This document shows, in pieces, positions 1 through 13,449 of a DNA stretch of 64,000 nucleotides. Location: NCBI GenBank assembly GCA_030159075.1, contig BROG01000043.1:1126001-1190000 (forward strand), in the 5' to 3' direction. A program made the position numbers and the translations under genes. Position 1 is the stretch's first letter; the number at the start of each line of letters is the position of its first letter. Under the pieces are notes generated by a model. The model searched no databases. It was not told where the DNA came from and was given only the letters and a program-made list of their open reading frames with translations. This DNA comes from Atrina japonica (lineage: Eukaryota > Mollusca > Bivalvia > Pterioida > Pinnidae).

Positions 1-283
1 CATCTAGTCTTGTGAATTTAAAAAGAACAATGTTAACACACTATACCACTTTGTTCAATGACCCAGAAGTGATTACTGTCCTGGAAGGATAATATGACTA
101 ATATGTATTAGTTCCAGCAGAACAAAGCCGCAAATAACATAGTATTTATTTGTCAGTCACTTTAATATAATTGTCAATCAGAAAAAAATCGGGATTTAGT
201 TCAAATTCTGGTAAAACTGCATACAGCCCAATCCTTGAAAATTATGTATAAATACAGAGCTCGCCTGATATACCTTAAACAAG
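1..283. other. AT-rich non-coding sequence
   Basis: I see no ORF, RNA gene or repeat here. It is ordinary AT-rich sequence leading into the hairpin that follows. Confidence 0.5.
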
Positions 284-405
284 TATGAACTTTTGTGGTG
301 GTGAATATGATGTGATATGAACCTAAAAAAAAACCTAAGCTAGCCGAGGTCAATATCAGTTTTTAGGTTCATATCACATCGTATTTACCATCATAAAAGT
401 CCATA
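284..405. repeat. Long imperfect inverted repeat (hairpin)
   Basis: The left arm, about 284-329, is the near-perfect reverse complement of the right arm, about 360-405. The inner part, containing GATGTGATATGAACCTAAAA and its complement, is exact. The outer halves differ at only a few positions. The loop is about 30 bp and contains GCTAGC. Each arm is about 46 bp. This could be a small foldback element or MITE, or a transcribed hairpin. No target-site duplication is obvious, so its class is unresolved. Confidence 0.7.
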
Positions 406-3400
406 GTTGTTTTATTATATACTGTAGTGACATACTTTAGATTCGAATCATAACATTTTGTGCTGTTGTTTACACTGCTATTTGAACGTTACACGACATT
501 CATTTCTTTGAAAACAAAATGAATACGAAATCCCTCATATTATGTTGCTTTCCTTGTATTTTTTATAATATTTTTCTACCAAAAGTTGCTCAAACACATC
601 GTAGAAAACAGATGCAAAACGCTTTGTTATTTCGTTAGGCATATTATATACGTTGTGGTGTCCGTAGATGCATGTTTGTTGTGCTTGCGGAATACGAAGC
701 CAGAGGGGATCCCCTCGTGATTAATTTCGTAAATCGATGTAGCATGGAAAACCGGTGTACATGATCTGATGTAAACTAGTCACGTGTAAGCGGCTTAGCC
801 AATAAAAATGGCTGTATGCATAAAGTATATAATAATTAATGATAAGACATATGATAAACGTCATGACTTCGGCATTTCTGTCGTCAACTTTCCACATTCA
901 AGTACCAACACTCCCCTCTCGCCTACATACGGTCTTTATATTTTTCAGATGATCAAATATACTAGACTTCTTCAGCATATGATCATTTCATATGCACATT
1001 GATAAGTTGTTGTCTCAGGGTTGAGGAATCATGATAAAAGTCAACATTTTGCAATTTTCGATCGGTATACTGACTTTTGTCTGTAATTACTGTTTCACTT
1101 ACTGAAATGTTGAGTTGCCTACTGGATAGACGCTGTTGATTCGTCTGTATGTAACGAGATAGAAATTACAACTAATTTGTTTTTATTTGAGTTTGACTGT
1201 GGATTCGCGGCTGGTGGTACCGATCGACAGAGAAATTTTACTCTGCCGTGGTACCTGATCCCACTTTTGGATTTTCCACCATCACTTACACAGAGCTGTC
1301 TGCCCTTGCACACTTGATAAATCTCTGTCAACGTATAAAATGCAGTCCTAACACAAGTGATCATGTAACAAAGAGAATGAATATAAAAACCAAATTACTC
1401 AAAATAATAATACTCTTCACAAAAATGTAGTCCCTATATTTATAGCCATTTTTTCGCCACAAAAAATATCTTATTCTTTTTCAAAACTAAATGCTAACTA
1501 TATGCAAAAAGCAAGTATCTAGTAAAGTGCAGAATATAGAGTACATTTATATATTTTAAAAGAATCTTGGAAAATCGAGACGTCGACAGAGATTGATCGA
1601 GAGTGCAAAAAATTACAACTTTGTGCAAGAGATTGGATTTTCCGAAGGTCCGTATTTTATAACACAGATAGTCACTATTCATCTGGCGTACCGTATGATG
1701 ACAGGTGTGACATTTCAAAGACCCCTCATTGCATTATAAAAAGTAAGACCTGACCTTAACCTGATGGCGTCTCCATGTCAAGGTAAGGGTATCTCTTCTT
1801 TTACCACATGCCATTGTAAATGATGTACAATAACAAACAAGACCTATACACAGGCATAAAATATCTCATATTCCTACATATTTTGTGACTATACGGTCAG
1901 GTCCACTGTGGTATGCATATATAAATAGTAAGATTGAGTTAAACAAGTGCCAAATCTGGGTTTCGCAAGCGATTTCTTTTTACAAAATATATAGGATTTT
2001 AAGAATATTTATGCCTGTGTATATCTTCTTATTTTTGTTTTCCAATTATCTAAGTATTAAAAAGGGAAAACAAAGAATTGAAGAAAAAAACCCTTTGAGA
2101 TCCTTACTAGTTACCATTTACAACTTTCTACAAAATTAGACGTGTATTGTGTACTTGGCCACAAGTAAACTACATTGCAATTTAGCTGTCTAATTAAACC
2201 TTGTTTTTAATTGCTCCCGTTTTCTGATAAGGTTGCAAAAACTTGCGCAAAAAAATTCAATAAAAATATATTTACCAATATTTATGAATGACTCCATCAC
2301 TAGGGCATACTACACGCAAAAACCTTCGGATAGCATCATGTTAGATATAAAAATGTGCCGAACTACATTCAGTAAATGATTGTCTTGGTCACTATTTTTG
2401 TTCTGTAAAATAAAAATAAAACAGAAATGTGAATTGCAACTTAACGTTTGGTTATTCTACCGCTTCTACAAATGCGAAATTGTCCTATATAGTTTCCAAT
2501 GGAAAATTAAGTGTTTATGAGTTTGCGTGCATCTGTGCTGGTGCGCGTTCTATGTATTGTAGTGAGCGTGATTATATTATAATAAATAAAAGAATCACAA
2601 AACTTTTATATCGATTTTGAAATTATAACAAAAATTCACTGAAAATAGAGATAAAACACGGAAAACTCGTTCTATGCATTTTACACTTACATCATATAGT
2701 CTCGCTGGGTTTACAAGACAGGCTTTAGAACTTTAATATGTCCCGATCACGCCATTACAGTCTTTGCTCTACGGTGAAAACAACACACTATTTATTATGA
2801 TGTTGAATAAGATCAGATAAGAGTTTGTTAGGCTTTTAACAAATACATTTATAATCATTACTATCATACAGTAGAACTTCGACGTCTCGAACAAATGACA
2901 AACTTCGGAACAATTTTGTTATTCGACGGTACTAATAAACAATTTATAATTAACTTTTATGAGAGGTATTTCTGTATGTTTCCAATAATCTTTTGGCACA
3001 ATTCTATAAAATCATAAAAAATACCTACAAATAAATCGAAGTCGAAATTTATAGGTGTACGAAATCGCTCCTCAGCAATCTTCATATTACATATTTCAGT
3101 CGTACAGGAACGCGGGTATTCTTATTAACACTCAATTTTTAGTTAATGAAACAGATGCGTTTTAATACGAATTATGCTCGATCTTGATCTTATAGAACTT
3201 CAATGTCTCTGAAGCAGTCATATAAACTTTATAAAACCTTTGGAATTAAATGTTGTATGCCGTTATCTGTTACCATTCACGAGCCCATGCTTCGCCGAAC
3301 TAATCTAAATGGTTACTTGACTCATCCACGTTTTACTGTAGTTGCATTGCATGCTATTATTAATTGCATACGTTGACATTGTTTTGTAGCGAATTTCATT

Positions 3401-6400
3401 TTGATATCATGGAAACATATGTCAACGTGATAAAAACGTGTATTTTATCTCATCGTTAAAACTTATTGGTTATACAGTCATTAAAACTGCTATTGATTAC
3501 TTTTCTCGACATCAGTTTCCCCTACTTCTGATATGTGATTTTTCGTTCCCAGGAGATTGCTTCCAGAAATCTAGTCAACTGATTTATATTGATTGCCGAA
3601 CATTTTATCAAATTGTTACCTGCGTCGTGACATCGGAGCTGAAACAGGAGTACTATATATTCTCATTCTCCCGACATCTGAGATACTTTACTAACTATTA
3701 TAAAAATACAATGGTTTCAAGATAAAAACACACAGAACACAGGTTTTGGTTGCCATAGAGTCATATTAGTTTAATGAAAATCCGACGTAAATCAGAGATA
3801 AATGTACCGGTTTCCCCATACTGTCATATACAATTCTGACTTATGCAAAAAATGTGTGATTAATTTGAAAGATATAGTTTTTTATTTGAAATAATTCTTT
3901 TACCAAATAATTTGTGAAACGGAAGGTGAATTAAATGATGGTAAAACTATTGTTTCTATTGATTTTCCTGTATCCGATTACTGCAGCTAACAGTCCGCAT
4001 ACGAACAATAATTGTCATTTTTCAGAATCTCTTAATAATTATATTTACATCGATTTTGCCCGTTTCTTGTGAGCGATGAAAAAAGACAACGGTTGGTCTG
4101 ATCTTGGGATCAAGAGATATCATTATCGCTTAACTGTGTGGGACTCCGAAGTCTGTAGTCGAGTGATTTTAGCCTCGGGATTGCAATACGGTATATGCAA
4201 AAAATTTGTATTGTATTCAGATTCTATCTGTCAACTATTGGAATATTAGATGTTTTACTAGAAGATACAATAAAATGTTTCTAGGTACATGAGCCTAATA
4301 TCAATTTGGAAAATGCTAAACAGATATTTACGGTATGAATATTTATAACTGCACTCCATAGACTTACTACATTGTATTATGTTAATGATATACAAATGAA
4401 TCTAGGACGGTTCAACGAATCAACTCTCGAAAGTAAACCATGCATGCACATAAATGTGCATGAGCTCTCTCTCTCTGTGAGTGTGTGTGTTTAATTTATT
4501 TCTATTTTACTACTTAAATTGATATACTTTAACAAAAGAGAAATACATAGGCATAAAACTGAAATTTTTATACATTTTGTGAAATAGCTCGAGAAACACA
4601 GTTTAGTAATCATTAACTTGCAACTGATTAACTCCTGACCTTATTTTCACAAAATATAGAGGAATATAAGATTTTATATGACTGTGTACAGCTTTATTTG
4701 TTATTGTACATCAAGTATAAGTAGTAAAATTAGAAAAAAAGATCGAAATGTGTAAAAACAGCTAATGCCCCTTTAAAACTACTGTAATAATCAATTGATA
4801 TTCAGAGTTTAGATGGGTATACATAAACAGTTGGAAAACGACTTCAAGGAACAATTAACTATGTGACGATATTGATAATTGTGTGGAAATCTGTGTAATT
4901 CTACAATGATTTATTATAATTTGAATTACGTAATCTACTAGTTCGAATCTAGCTTAATATGTTTATATATTTTTTCCAACAAATCTAAGCCAAATAAATT
5001 CTGCCTGACCATTTTCAAAAGTTGTAAGAAGCACAAGTCACATAAGATTCAACAAAGGAATCTATTCAGAATTCAAGATAAGCTGACGCAGCATTCTCAG
5101 ATGGAAAACCAGGCACTGGGTAATTTTCAGTTTTTTGTTTTCTTCCATCGCTTATAATTATTTACCAAAATGTTAGTTACAATTGTAAATGCTTATTCTG
5201 TGCAGCAAATTCTTCTCTTATCAGAGATGATATATTAGGCAATAGCTTGACCATGCTCAATTACTTCTTTCCCTTGCAATCACAAGATTGAATACAACGT
5301 GTTCTGATGTCATATGCTGTCTCATCGCAAATCTTACACCAAAAACCTTTCATGGCGTATGCGTGCACTGATTTCATTTATTTTATCTAAAATGTCTTGA
5401 TCTCCAGAAGTCATTAGAGAAACATATAAAGAAAATCACAAAAAGGTAATATAAAACCGATACTCAAATCTTGAGATCAAAGATCCAACTGAAAAAGAAA
5501 TCACAAAGTACACAAGATATGTCGAGCATCACTGAGTTTATTTTTAGCACATGGAATTCAATACTTTCTGACGTAAAATAAATATGATCATTTTGACATA
5601 ATTGCAGCACTCGATTACAACGTCCATAAGACTTCAGCACAAAATGACTGAACATGTATAGACATTCATTAACTCATCCACCCTTGAAGTCAAATTTGAA
5701 CCTGCCGGTTTCAAAGAATTGTTAAGTCCACTGTCAGAATTTAGGGGTGTATGCTTTAGAATTAAATTTTATAATACTTTTATATGCAATATGAACTTGT
5801 TCACTCCTGAAATATTACAGTAGACCATCTTATTTAATGATTCGGGCGAGTCTAAATGCGACCACAGTGGTTGATGAGTTACGCTTATCAACCTGAGCTT
5901 AAACACATTCTATTAACAACAAATAGTTACATGTCATCAACAAAGCCAGAAACAATACACAAACAGACTTGATGAATTATATTTAAGCTTAAAATTGGAT
6001 CATAACTAAGGAAATTTGAAAAAGTAAAAATCAAACTTTAGATTTCAATAATCCCATGCAAATGTTTTCAACATTTTTGAATTGATAAACAAACATGTCA
6101 TTAGAAACAAACAAATTAAACAAAATGCAATAAAACATAACAATCGTTGACATAGTCTCACAATTCAAGCACAGAGCTTTTGTTTCAAAGAGCAACAATT
6201 TAATATTTTCATTTATATGAATTCTAACTGTAGTTATTATTAGGGCAGGTAACTCTGTAGCAAAAGTTTTGTTTTCGTGGTGTTGTAGATACGCGCTAAC
6301 TATTTGCTCCATCGCACTTGCTACGAAAAGCACCAATCTCAACTGTGGCCGCTTAGAGCCTATACTCAGTACAGCAAGAAACCGAGACGAGACCATCACC

Positions 6401-8865
6401 CATTCTTTTAAATGTTGCTAGAATTGTCAACAAATTTATATAAGGTATATATAATTATTACAATTATTAGCACTCCGAATATAAAGCCACAAAACACTGA
6501 AGGTGAAAGAAATTGATAAATTAGGTTGGTATGCAGGTTGATTTTTTTTTCGATTTTCGACGCACCATTGACATAAATTAAGCAGGATGAATTCGTTTGA
6601 AATTACTAAAGGCTTTCGATGAAAACCATATTGATCTTATACTTAAGACAAGACAAATGCAAATTATGCATACGAAGTCATACACGAATTGGTTGAATAC
6701 ATTTCAAGAATACCATTAAAACACTAACGGAAAAGTTGTATAATTATCAAGTTTTGATATTATTCATAGCTAATGAGACAGAGTTACATGGTTTCGGGAC
6801 AACGGATATATCATCTACTAAAAGACCAAGAGTTATGACTCAATCATTTAAACAACTTGCGTATGTGTCTCAATAAATATTATGTGTGCTCGAAGATCCA
6901 TACCTTCATTAAAAAATATCCGAGAAAGGCAATACTACAAAGTACATCAGAAGTAGAATGGTATCTTTATCAGAATATTTTTGAATCTGTAAAATGTGAA
7001 AATCATTTTAGAAAAAAATGAAGTTCAAACTGACATGCACTAATCTTGAGACAATTAGAAATTTTATTCTGCGCAGCTGAATACCAAATTACTATAATTT
7101 AATGTCAACAAAAAGGTATGGGTGGGTGTGGGCATAACAAAACATGAAAGACTAATGGCAGTGTATATTGACATTTTACTTATGATAAAAAGTTGACTAG
7201 AACATTATTAAAAGGAAATATAGCTAGTGACATCTGTTAAACTTAATCTTGCTGGATATGGTTTCTTTCATTTATTTAGTAATTGATTTTGTTTTTTATT
7301 CAAGAATTTCATTTGAACATTTTTAAAATTTGAAACAAATAAACCAATATTTTAAAAGCCTCACTCCCATTACCTGGAGACTTGTATATATATTTTAAAG
7401 TCTGTCACTACTTTTGAAGCTCTCTCTTTATTTTCCTCAAGGTTTGTTATATACTGTAGTCGGACATTCGTGTGTCTCTGTTACCCATCCAACGTTAAAC
7501 TTCAATACACAAAGAACCAAATTAAGTATAAATACAAGGGGTCTCCTGAGTGGCTACTTCTCTATGTATTTTTTTTTTGTTATTTGTTTATATTGTGTGT
7601 AAGACGCGCTCAACAATTTTTCAGTTCATGTGTTGCGGTGGTCGGTTTTATCATGGTGGCGGATAATTTACCCACGGTAGACTATCGCCCTTTGCCATAT
7701 AAAACGAAAAATCTCACAAAATCAGCGTTAGTTCCGGCGAGGTCTTACCTACGTTAAATAGATACTTAAGTGACAAATCGTAATTTTCTCACGTGCCTCA
7801 ATCGGAAGGAAAGGTATAAAATTATCACAGACTAGTAAAGTGCATCCTAAGACATAGTGGAAGCAGGCTGGATATGCTAATTAACTAGTAAAATATCAAT
7901 TACTTTAAAACTGGAAACAATTCGCTGACCTAAATTAATTTATAAATCTTATGTACCTTTCAATACAATCTGTACCCAAAGAAACAACACTACCTACATG
8001 TACATTAAGTTATCACCAAAATGGATTGAAATATTTTTATATATATTTTTCGAAATTGATTTGATTTTTTAAAACATCAAGACCTACACTCCTTCGAAAC
8101 TATTTGGCGATTCTAAAACTTGTTGCAAGTTTTTTTTTTAAATTAATGACGTACTGCCAAATAATTACATTGTGTAAACTTATGGAATACAATTCTCCAT
8201 ACACTGTAAATAATCAATACTTGACAATAATCCCTTTAAAAAGTAAACATTTTGTTGATCGTGTCGAATCAATGTTTACGAAAAGCTTGAAATATCTTAA
8301 AATATTGTACATGCAAACATAAACATGTACATTATAACATTACAAAATAGTAAAACGTATCCCCAAAATTGCAGATAATATCCATTTTGGCAAAGAGACA
8401 AATTTTAAATAGTTTGATTATCAATTTAACAATATCTGCTTACTTCACTGGCTTATTGTAGCAGTAAAAATGATACCTGATGTACTAAAAATCTAAAACG
8501 CCATTTTAAGACATACAGTAAAGGTTAACAAACCCATATCATTGAGTTTCATTAATAATATGAGATAACACAGAAAAATTCGAACAATTTCTTTAGGTTC
8601 ATTTTACCCATAACTTAACATTATCCTTGTTCAAATGCAAAATGTATCTGCAAAAAAACTAATTGCTTCCTTTTGTTTACAATAATACGTATGCTTATCA
8701 CATGCGAGTATACATGAGCATAATTATCTATACCCAATTCTAAACTATAGAATAAGCACAAATGTACACTGATATATTATGGTTAATATATATATTATCA
8801 TAATCTTATCGATAAAGATGGTGGAACTGTAATTTATACTTATATCAGACAATGTATCATAAACA

Positions 8866-8869
<4 letters not shown>
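406..8869. other. AT-rich non-coding region with no supported gene
   Basis: About 8.4 kb of AT-rich sequence. All ORFs are short, and I recognise no domain in any of them. A short CT/GT microsatellite lies at about 4,467-4,492. The most exon-like stretches are 6,031-6,399 on the minus strand (122 codons, hydrophobic patches) and 7,618-7,757 on the plus strand, but neither has convincing splice or homology support. It could be intergenic or intronic. Confidence 0.5.

Positions 8870-8915
<46 letters not shown>
8870..8915. repeat. (TA)n microsatellite
   Basis: An uninterrupted run of about 22 TA dinucleotides. Confidence 0.95.
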
Positions 8916-8917
<2 letters not shown>

Positions 8918-9330
8918 ATAGATTGTACAATAAAATGTCTAATACATCCTTCATATAACATTATAACTTTGGTATTATGTTTATAATATTCAAACACACC
9001 TTAAATATCGTACATCCAAGGAAAACTCAAGATACATCGATATATTGTACAATAAATTGATCAATATATATAGTGTTATACACACCACAAACATTGTATA
9101 TCTAAATAGAAATCTGATAGACTGATCAATAACTTGATCAAAACGACAATATATTGTGTCGTACACACCTCGAACATTATACTTCCAATGAAATCTGATG
9201 CATCGATATATTGTACAATAAATTGATCAAAACGTCATTCCATACACATTTCGAACTTTGTACATTGAGGAAATACTGATTTATTGATATATGGTGCAAA
9301 AATGATAAAAACTTCGATATACCAAGTTAT
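8916..9330. repeat. Degenerate tandem array following (TA)n
   Basis: Diverged units recur, containing variants of GATATATTGTACAATAAA, TTGATCAA and a 'catacacacc..gaacatt.ta' block. The clearest copies are at about 9,038 and 9,201. Units are roughly 80-90 bp, or about 165 bp as dimers. The unit boundaries are approximate. Confidence 0.6.
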
Positions 9331-9990
9331 ATATTACTTGACAATTTTGAATGAATGTTTTCAGATAATAAGGATAAATATAGCGACATAACCTGACAAA
9401 CACTTATTCATTTATAAACAATAAGGTATCGTGCCTCTAGATATCTGTTTTATCCAATGAGTCTGTTGACAAGATGTAGCTTTTGTTTTTCTTGTACTAC
9501 TATGTATAGATTTATAAAGCGTATTTAAAAAACTTACACTACTTATGAAGCTTGTTACATGCAAATTATAAAGAATCGTTAATACATTACTAAGCACAAG
9601 CTGTATACTACACACCACTGGTTATGTACAACAACACATATGAATCTTATCTTGAACTGCAGATTCTGCAGTATTAATCACCGAAAAAACTACAACAATA
9701 TATATACAGCACATGGTACATTTTGGTCATTTGCTTTTAATTGCGAAAATGTGCAATCATGAAATATACAACCTGCATACATGTAATTCATTATATTTAT
9801 ATGTTTAAGCTTAACATAGAAATTTACCAAAAAATACATAATTAATAGCTGATCACAGCTTGCTGGAAAACGTAAATATAATGTGAAAATAACCAGTTTT
9901 TAAAATTTTATGGCATAGAACATAATACCGACTTTCTGTTACTGCAATTACTGTCACTCTTTACATTTACAGGTAATGACATCGAATACA
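9331..9990. other. AT-rich non-coding sequence
   Basis: I see no coding or RNA feature. Short minus-strand ORFs here show no recognisable domain. Confidence 0.5.
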
Positions 9991-11510
9991 GAAACAAGAG
10001 GCTCGATGGACATTGATGGTCACCTGAGCACAACACAATTAGCTCCCATGAGCACTGACATGACATAAACTGCCCTGTGAACGTTTTGTAGATCTTTGCG
10101 TGCTGAACATTTCTGCTTCTTTCACTTTTGCTGTATCTCTAATGCATTTCAAGATAATGTCAAAAATAGTCCAAAACACAAATAATCCATTTAAAGGGGA
10201 AATAACTCCAATAAGGGGCAGTCTAAAATTCCAGCCCTTTCGACTTTTAGTAGACCTTTGCGTCCTGAACATTTTGCTTCTTTCACTTTCTCACTATCTA
10301 TTATACTTTACAAGATAAGACAAAACTGACCAAAACATAAACAAATAACAAATAAGACTGAATAACTCCCAAATGTGTCGACCCAACCATTTCGTCCCTC
10401 TGGACTTTTTTCTAGATCTTTGCATACTATACATTTTTGCTTCTTTCACCTCCTCTCTAACTATTATACTTTTCAATAGGACAAAACTTTCCAAAACATG
10501 AGAAATCTACTAAAACGGGAATATAACTCCCATAAAGAGCAATGTGACAATGTCAGCACTGTTGACTTTTTTGTAGATCTCAGCCTGCTGAACATTTGTT
10601 TCTTTCACCTTTACTCTAGCTATTATAATTTTCAAGATATTGCCAAAAACATCCAATAACATGAATAATCCACAAAAAGGGGGAGATAACTCATATAATG
10701 GTTGACCTGACAATTTCCATAAAAAAATATTGGCAGATGTTTGCAAGCTGCTCGTTTTCAGGTAACCGTTTTTTCTAGCTTTAATAATTTTGGAGATACA
10801 TGCATTAAATAAAAAATATCTGCCGACTCATTTGTTTTATATTTAACCATGGTGGCCATGTTTGGTCCTAGCCCCTTTTCATCCACAAAATTTATGCGGC
10901 TTCACATGGTTATACTTCATATTAAGATTGGTTCAAATTGGCCCAATGGTTATGGAGAAGTAGTCAAAAATATCTAAAATTTAACAAAAAAACTTATAAT
11001 TTGCATTTACTTAGGTGTCTGTGACATTGATCTTTAACCTCATGACCTTGACATTTTGTCAAAATGATTCTTAGATCAATCTTAACAACTTTATCATATA
11101 TCTTTGTATACAAACAGTTAATCAGTTTTGAGTTATTAAACAATTTGTAATACAATTGTACCCTATGTTACTGATGTGCCCTCCTAGAGGCCCATTTATG
11201 AACAGATTCCATTTTCGTTTGCAAACTTTGTAGATATTGACTTCAAAATCATGCATACAGAGTTTGAAAGTCATCTGATCATTGGTTTGGCCCTTTTTAG
11301 CCCTTTTTAGAGCCCATAAGGGTCCTAGCCCCTTTTTATTCACGAACTTTATGCCGCATCACATGGGGATGATCCACATCAAGTTTGGTTAAAATTGGTC
11401 CACTGGTTCTTGAGAAGAAGTGGAAAATGTGTCAATGTTAACAATGGACAAAAGACAATCGCAATAGGTCATCTCAGCCAAACCCGAGACTTTGGCTCAG
11501 GTGACCTAAA
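9991..11510. mobile_element. Composite dispersed repeat with GGTCACCTGAGC-type ends
   Basis: The left end reads GGTCACCTGAGC (about 10,019) and the right end reads GGCTCAGGTGACCT (about 11,493). These are inverted, like terminal or subterminal inverted repeats. The interior begins with four diverged ~160-bp units (about 10,086-10,740), each containing 'gtagatctttgc', 'gaacattt' and 'cttctttcac'. It continues with a segment (10,850-11,430) that recurs at 18,434-18,970. No transposase is visible, so a non-autonomous element is the likeliest reading. The family is not identified. Confidence 0.6.
10086..10740. repeat. Four diverged ~160-bp tandem units
   Basis: The units begin near 10,086, 10,247, 10,409 and 10,571. 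Each has a 'tagatctttgc..actgaacattt' start, a 'gcttctttcac' block, a 'caaaacat.aa.aat' block and an 'ataactcc' end. Small plus- and minus-strand ORFs within the units are by-products. Confidence 0.7.
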
Positions 11511-12328
11511 AATACAAACAAGTAAAACAGCAAATACTGCACACCTGTGTATTTTTGCACCTGGTTATTTTTGCTGTTTACGACAGAAAACATATTCATC
11601 CCATTTTAAATTTGCCATAAATCCCCACAATCCCATGGAAGGCATGTAAATCCGTGCTTTAATTATTTAGCTTGAAAAATTAGCTCATTTTAAATTTGTC
11701 CTCTCGTCGTAAAAACGAAAATGGATGAATCCAAATGTGAGCAGAAATTTCTAGGTATATGATAATACATATTGTACAACTTTAAAATTTCTCCATTAAA
11801 CCAACTTTCTCCAGTTACACAACCGACAAAACACATGCTTGCTTTGATAAAAAAATATACAATAGTTCATTTCTTGTAACAATTTTACACCTTTAGAAAC
11901 ATCAATGAAAAAATTGTAGATAGGAAGTAATGAGAGTTACTGTAATGGTTTGGTCTGACTAATGTCGTTTGCTATTTTGAATTATATACAAGATATATCT
12001 ATAACAAAAATACATATTGACATTTCCAGTACCCTCCCAGTTGTATAAAAAACTCAAATGCTTTTGTTCAGTACCAATAAAATATATCTAATGAATTTGT
12101 TTTTCATATATCATATACATGTATGTATATATTCTACTTGTAAATGAGCAGATATATATATATACAACACTAAACTTTTAAAATCTATCATATTCTTCAC
12201 AAAATTTCTGTAATTGTATTTACCAGTCATTTATATATATTCATTTCCTGCTGACAGTTATATAAATATAAGGAAAAGGAATGGTTTGACTACTATAGAT
12301 TGATGAATTTATGAATTAATGGCATCAC
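11511..12328. other. AT-rich non-coding sequence
   Basis: No gene is supported. Two weakly related inverted segments (around 11,575-11,610 and 11,680-11,735, sharing 'cattttaaatttg' and 'tacgac' motifs) may be remnants of another foldback repeat. Confidence 0.4.
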
Positions 12329-12336
12329 AAAATGAC

Positions 12337-12419
<83 letters not shown>

Positions 12420-12431
12420 CAATGTCATTTT
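12329..12431. repeat. Interrupted (TA)n inside a perfect 11-bp inverted repeat
   Basis: AAAATGACATT (12,329-12,339) and its exact complement AATGTCATTTT (12,421-12,431) flank about 80 bp of (TA)n with two short interruptions. The whole is a potential cruciform. Confidence 0.85.
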
Positions 12432-12833
12432 ACTCTACACAGACTAATGGCAATATTTAAAAAATGAACATATAATTTTCAAAAGACTTTAAACAATACG
12501 ACTAGCAATACGTGACAAGTTTGGGTAAATTGTAATAAACATGTGAGAATACTGCAATTCTCAAAATCGTCATATATAAGTTTGAAAGCACTAACTAATA
12601 ACAAATAAAGCATTACTCCACAACAGAGATTGCAGCACTTTGAGTGCAGTTGTTTTGTTTTTCATGTTTCATTTCTATAAGTCTACAATATCAACAACTT
12701 AAATGACAATTCTGTGGCATCTATTAATGGTAAAGTTTAAAATCACATCACTGATCAATGATCATGTATTGCACAAGTAATGCGAAAATATTTCATGTGA
12801 CTCACTGAAACTGATGTTTGAATGGTCTGATAA
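12432..12833. other. AT-rich non-coding sequence
   Basis: No feature is supported in this stretch. Confidence 0.5.
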
Positions 12834-12997
12834 TTGTAGAGTCTGGGAGGTGACATGGTGAAGAAAATTATACTGTGCGAATGGAAGAGTTATTGAAAGA
12901 AAAATAATTATCCCATGCAAAAGGAATATTTTTTTCTCTCAATAATTATTCCATTCACACATTTTTTTCACCACTATGTCACCTCCCGGGCTCCGTA
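12834..12997. mobile_element. ~160-bp foldback or MITE-like hairpin
   Basis: The left arm (about 12,834-12,905), containing GGGAGGTGACATGGTGA and GAATGGAA, pairs with the right arm (about 12,928-12,997), containing TTCCATTCACAC-like and TCACCACTATGTCACCTCCC. The loop is about 22 bp. The arms are about 65-70 bp with scattered mismatches. There is no coding capacity. It looks like a small non-autonomous hairpin element. Confidence 0.7.
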
Positions 12998-13031
12998 GAT
13001 AATGGATCACAATCAGTCACATAATGATAAT

Positions 13032-13449
13032 GTAACAGGGCCTGAAGTCACTAAATATACTCCAGCTGAACTTTTATTTCATTATTTTGACTATACATAG
13101 TTGTTTGAAAATGTTCCGGATTTGACTGAACAGGAAATACATCATTACTTTTCACATCATTCACATACAAAAAATCCGGTCAAACATAAACTACTTCCCG
13201 GTAAAAAGGAATAAATTCCTTGTCCACGGAACTGAAAATCTGAGGATCTATTCTAAACACATTTAATATTTCTGGAGTTTTCTTCAAACGAGAACTTATT
13301 TCCATCGTTTTTACGATTGTTTGCCATCCATATTCAACATGTCTAGTTGCAGCATAAAGTTTGAGAGATTTTAACCTTAAAATCATGAAAACTTAGTTAA
13401 GCTTTGAGTACTGAGTAAAATTGGTGACTTCAGGAACCGACATATTGTA
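13032..13449. mobile_element. Possible TIR-bounded non-autonomous element
   Basis: A left terminal motif with CCTGAAGTCAC (about 13,041) is matched in inverse orientation by GTGACTTCAGG (about 13,423). Similar flanking bases extend the match to about 30 bp with mismatches. The interior (13,180-13,386) holds a 68-codon minus-strand ORF ending TGA whose amino-acid mix looks protein-like, but I do not recognise it. It could be a fragment of a captured or transposon-derived exon. Confidence 0.4.

Noticed and set aside
6031..6399. 122-codon minus-strand ORF
   Set aside because: It has hydrophobic patches but no recognised motif and no convincing splice sites. This length can arise by chance in AT-rich DNA of this size.
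7618..7757. Possible 5' exon (MVADNLPTV...) on the plus strand
   Set aside because: It has a fair start context and locally higher GC, but no good donor follows. A minus-strand donor-like AG|GTAAGA in the same place is equally unsupported.
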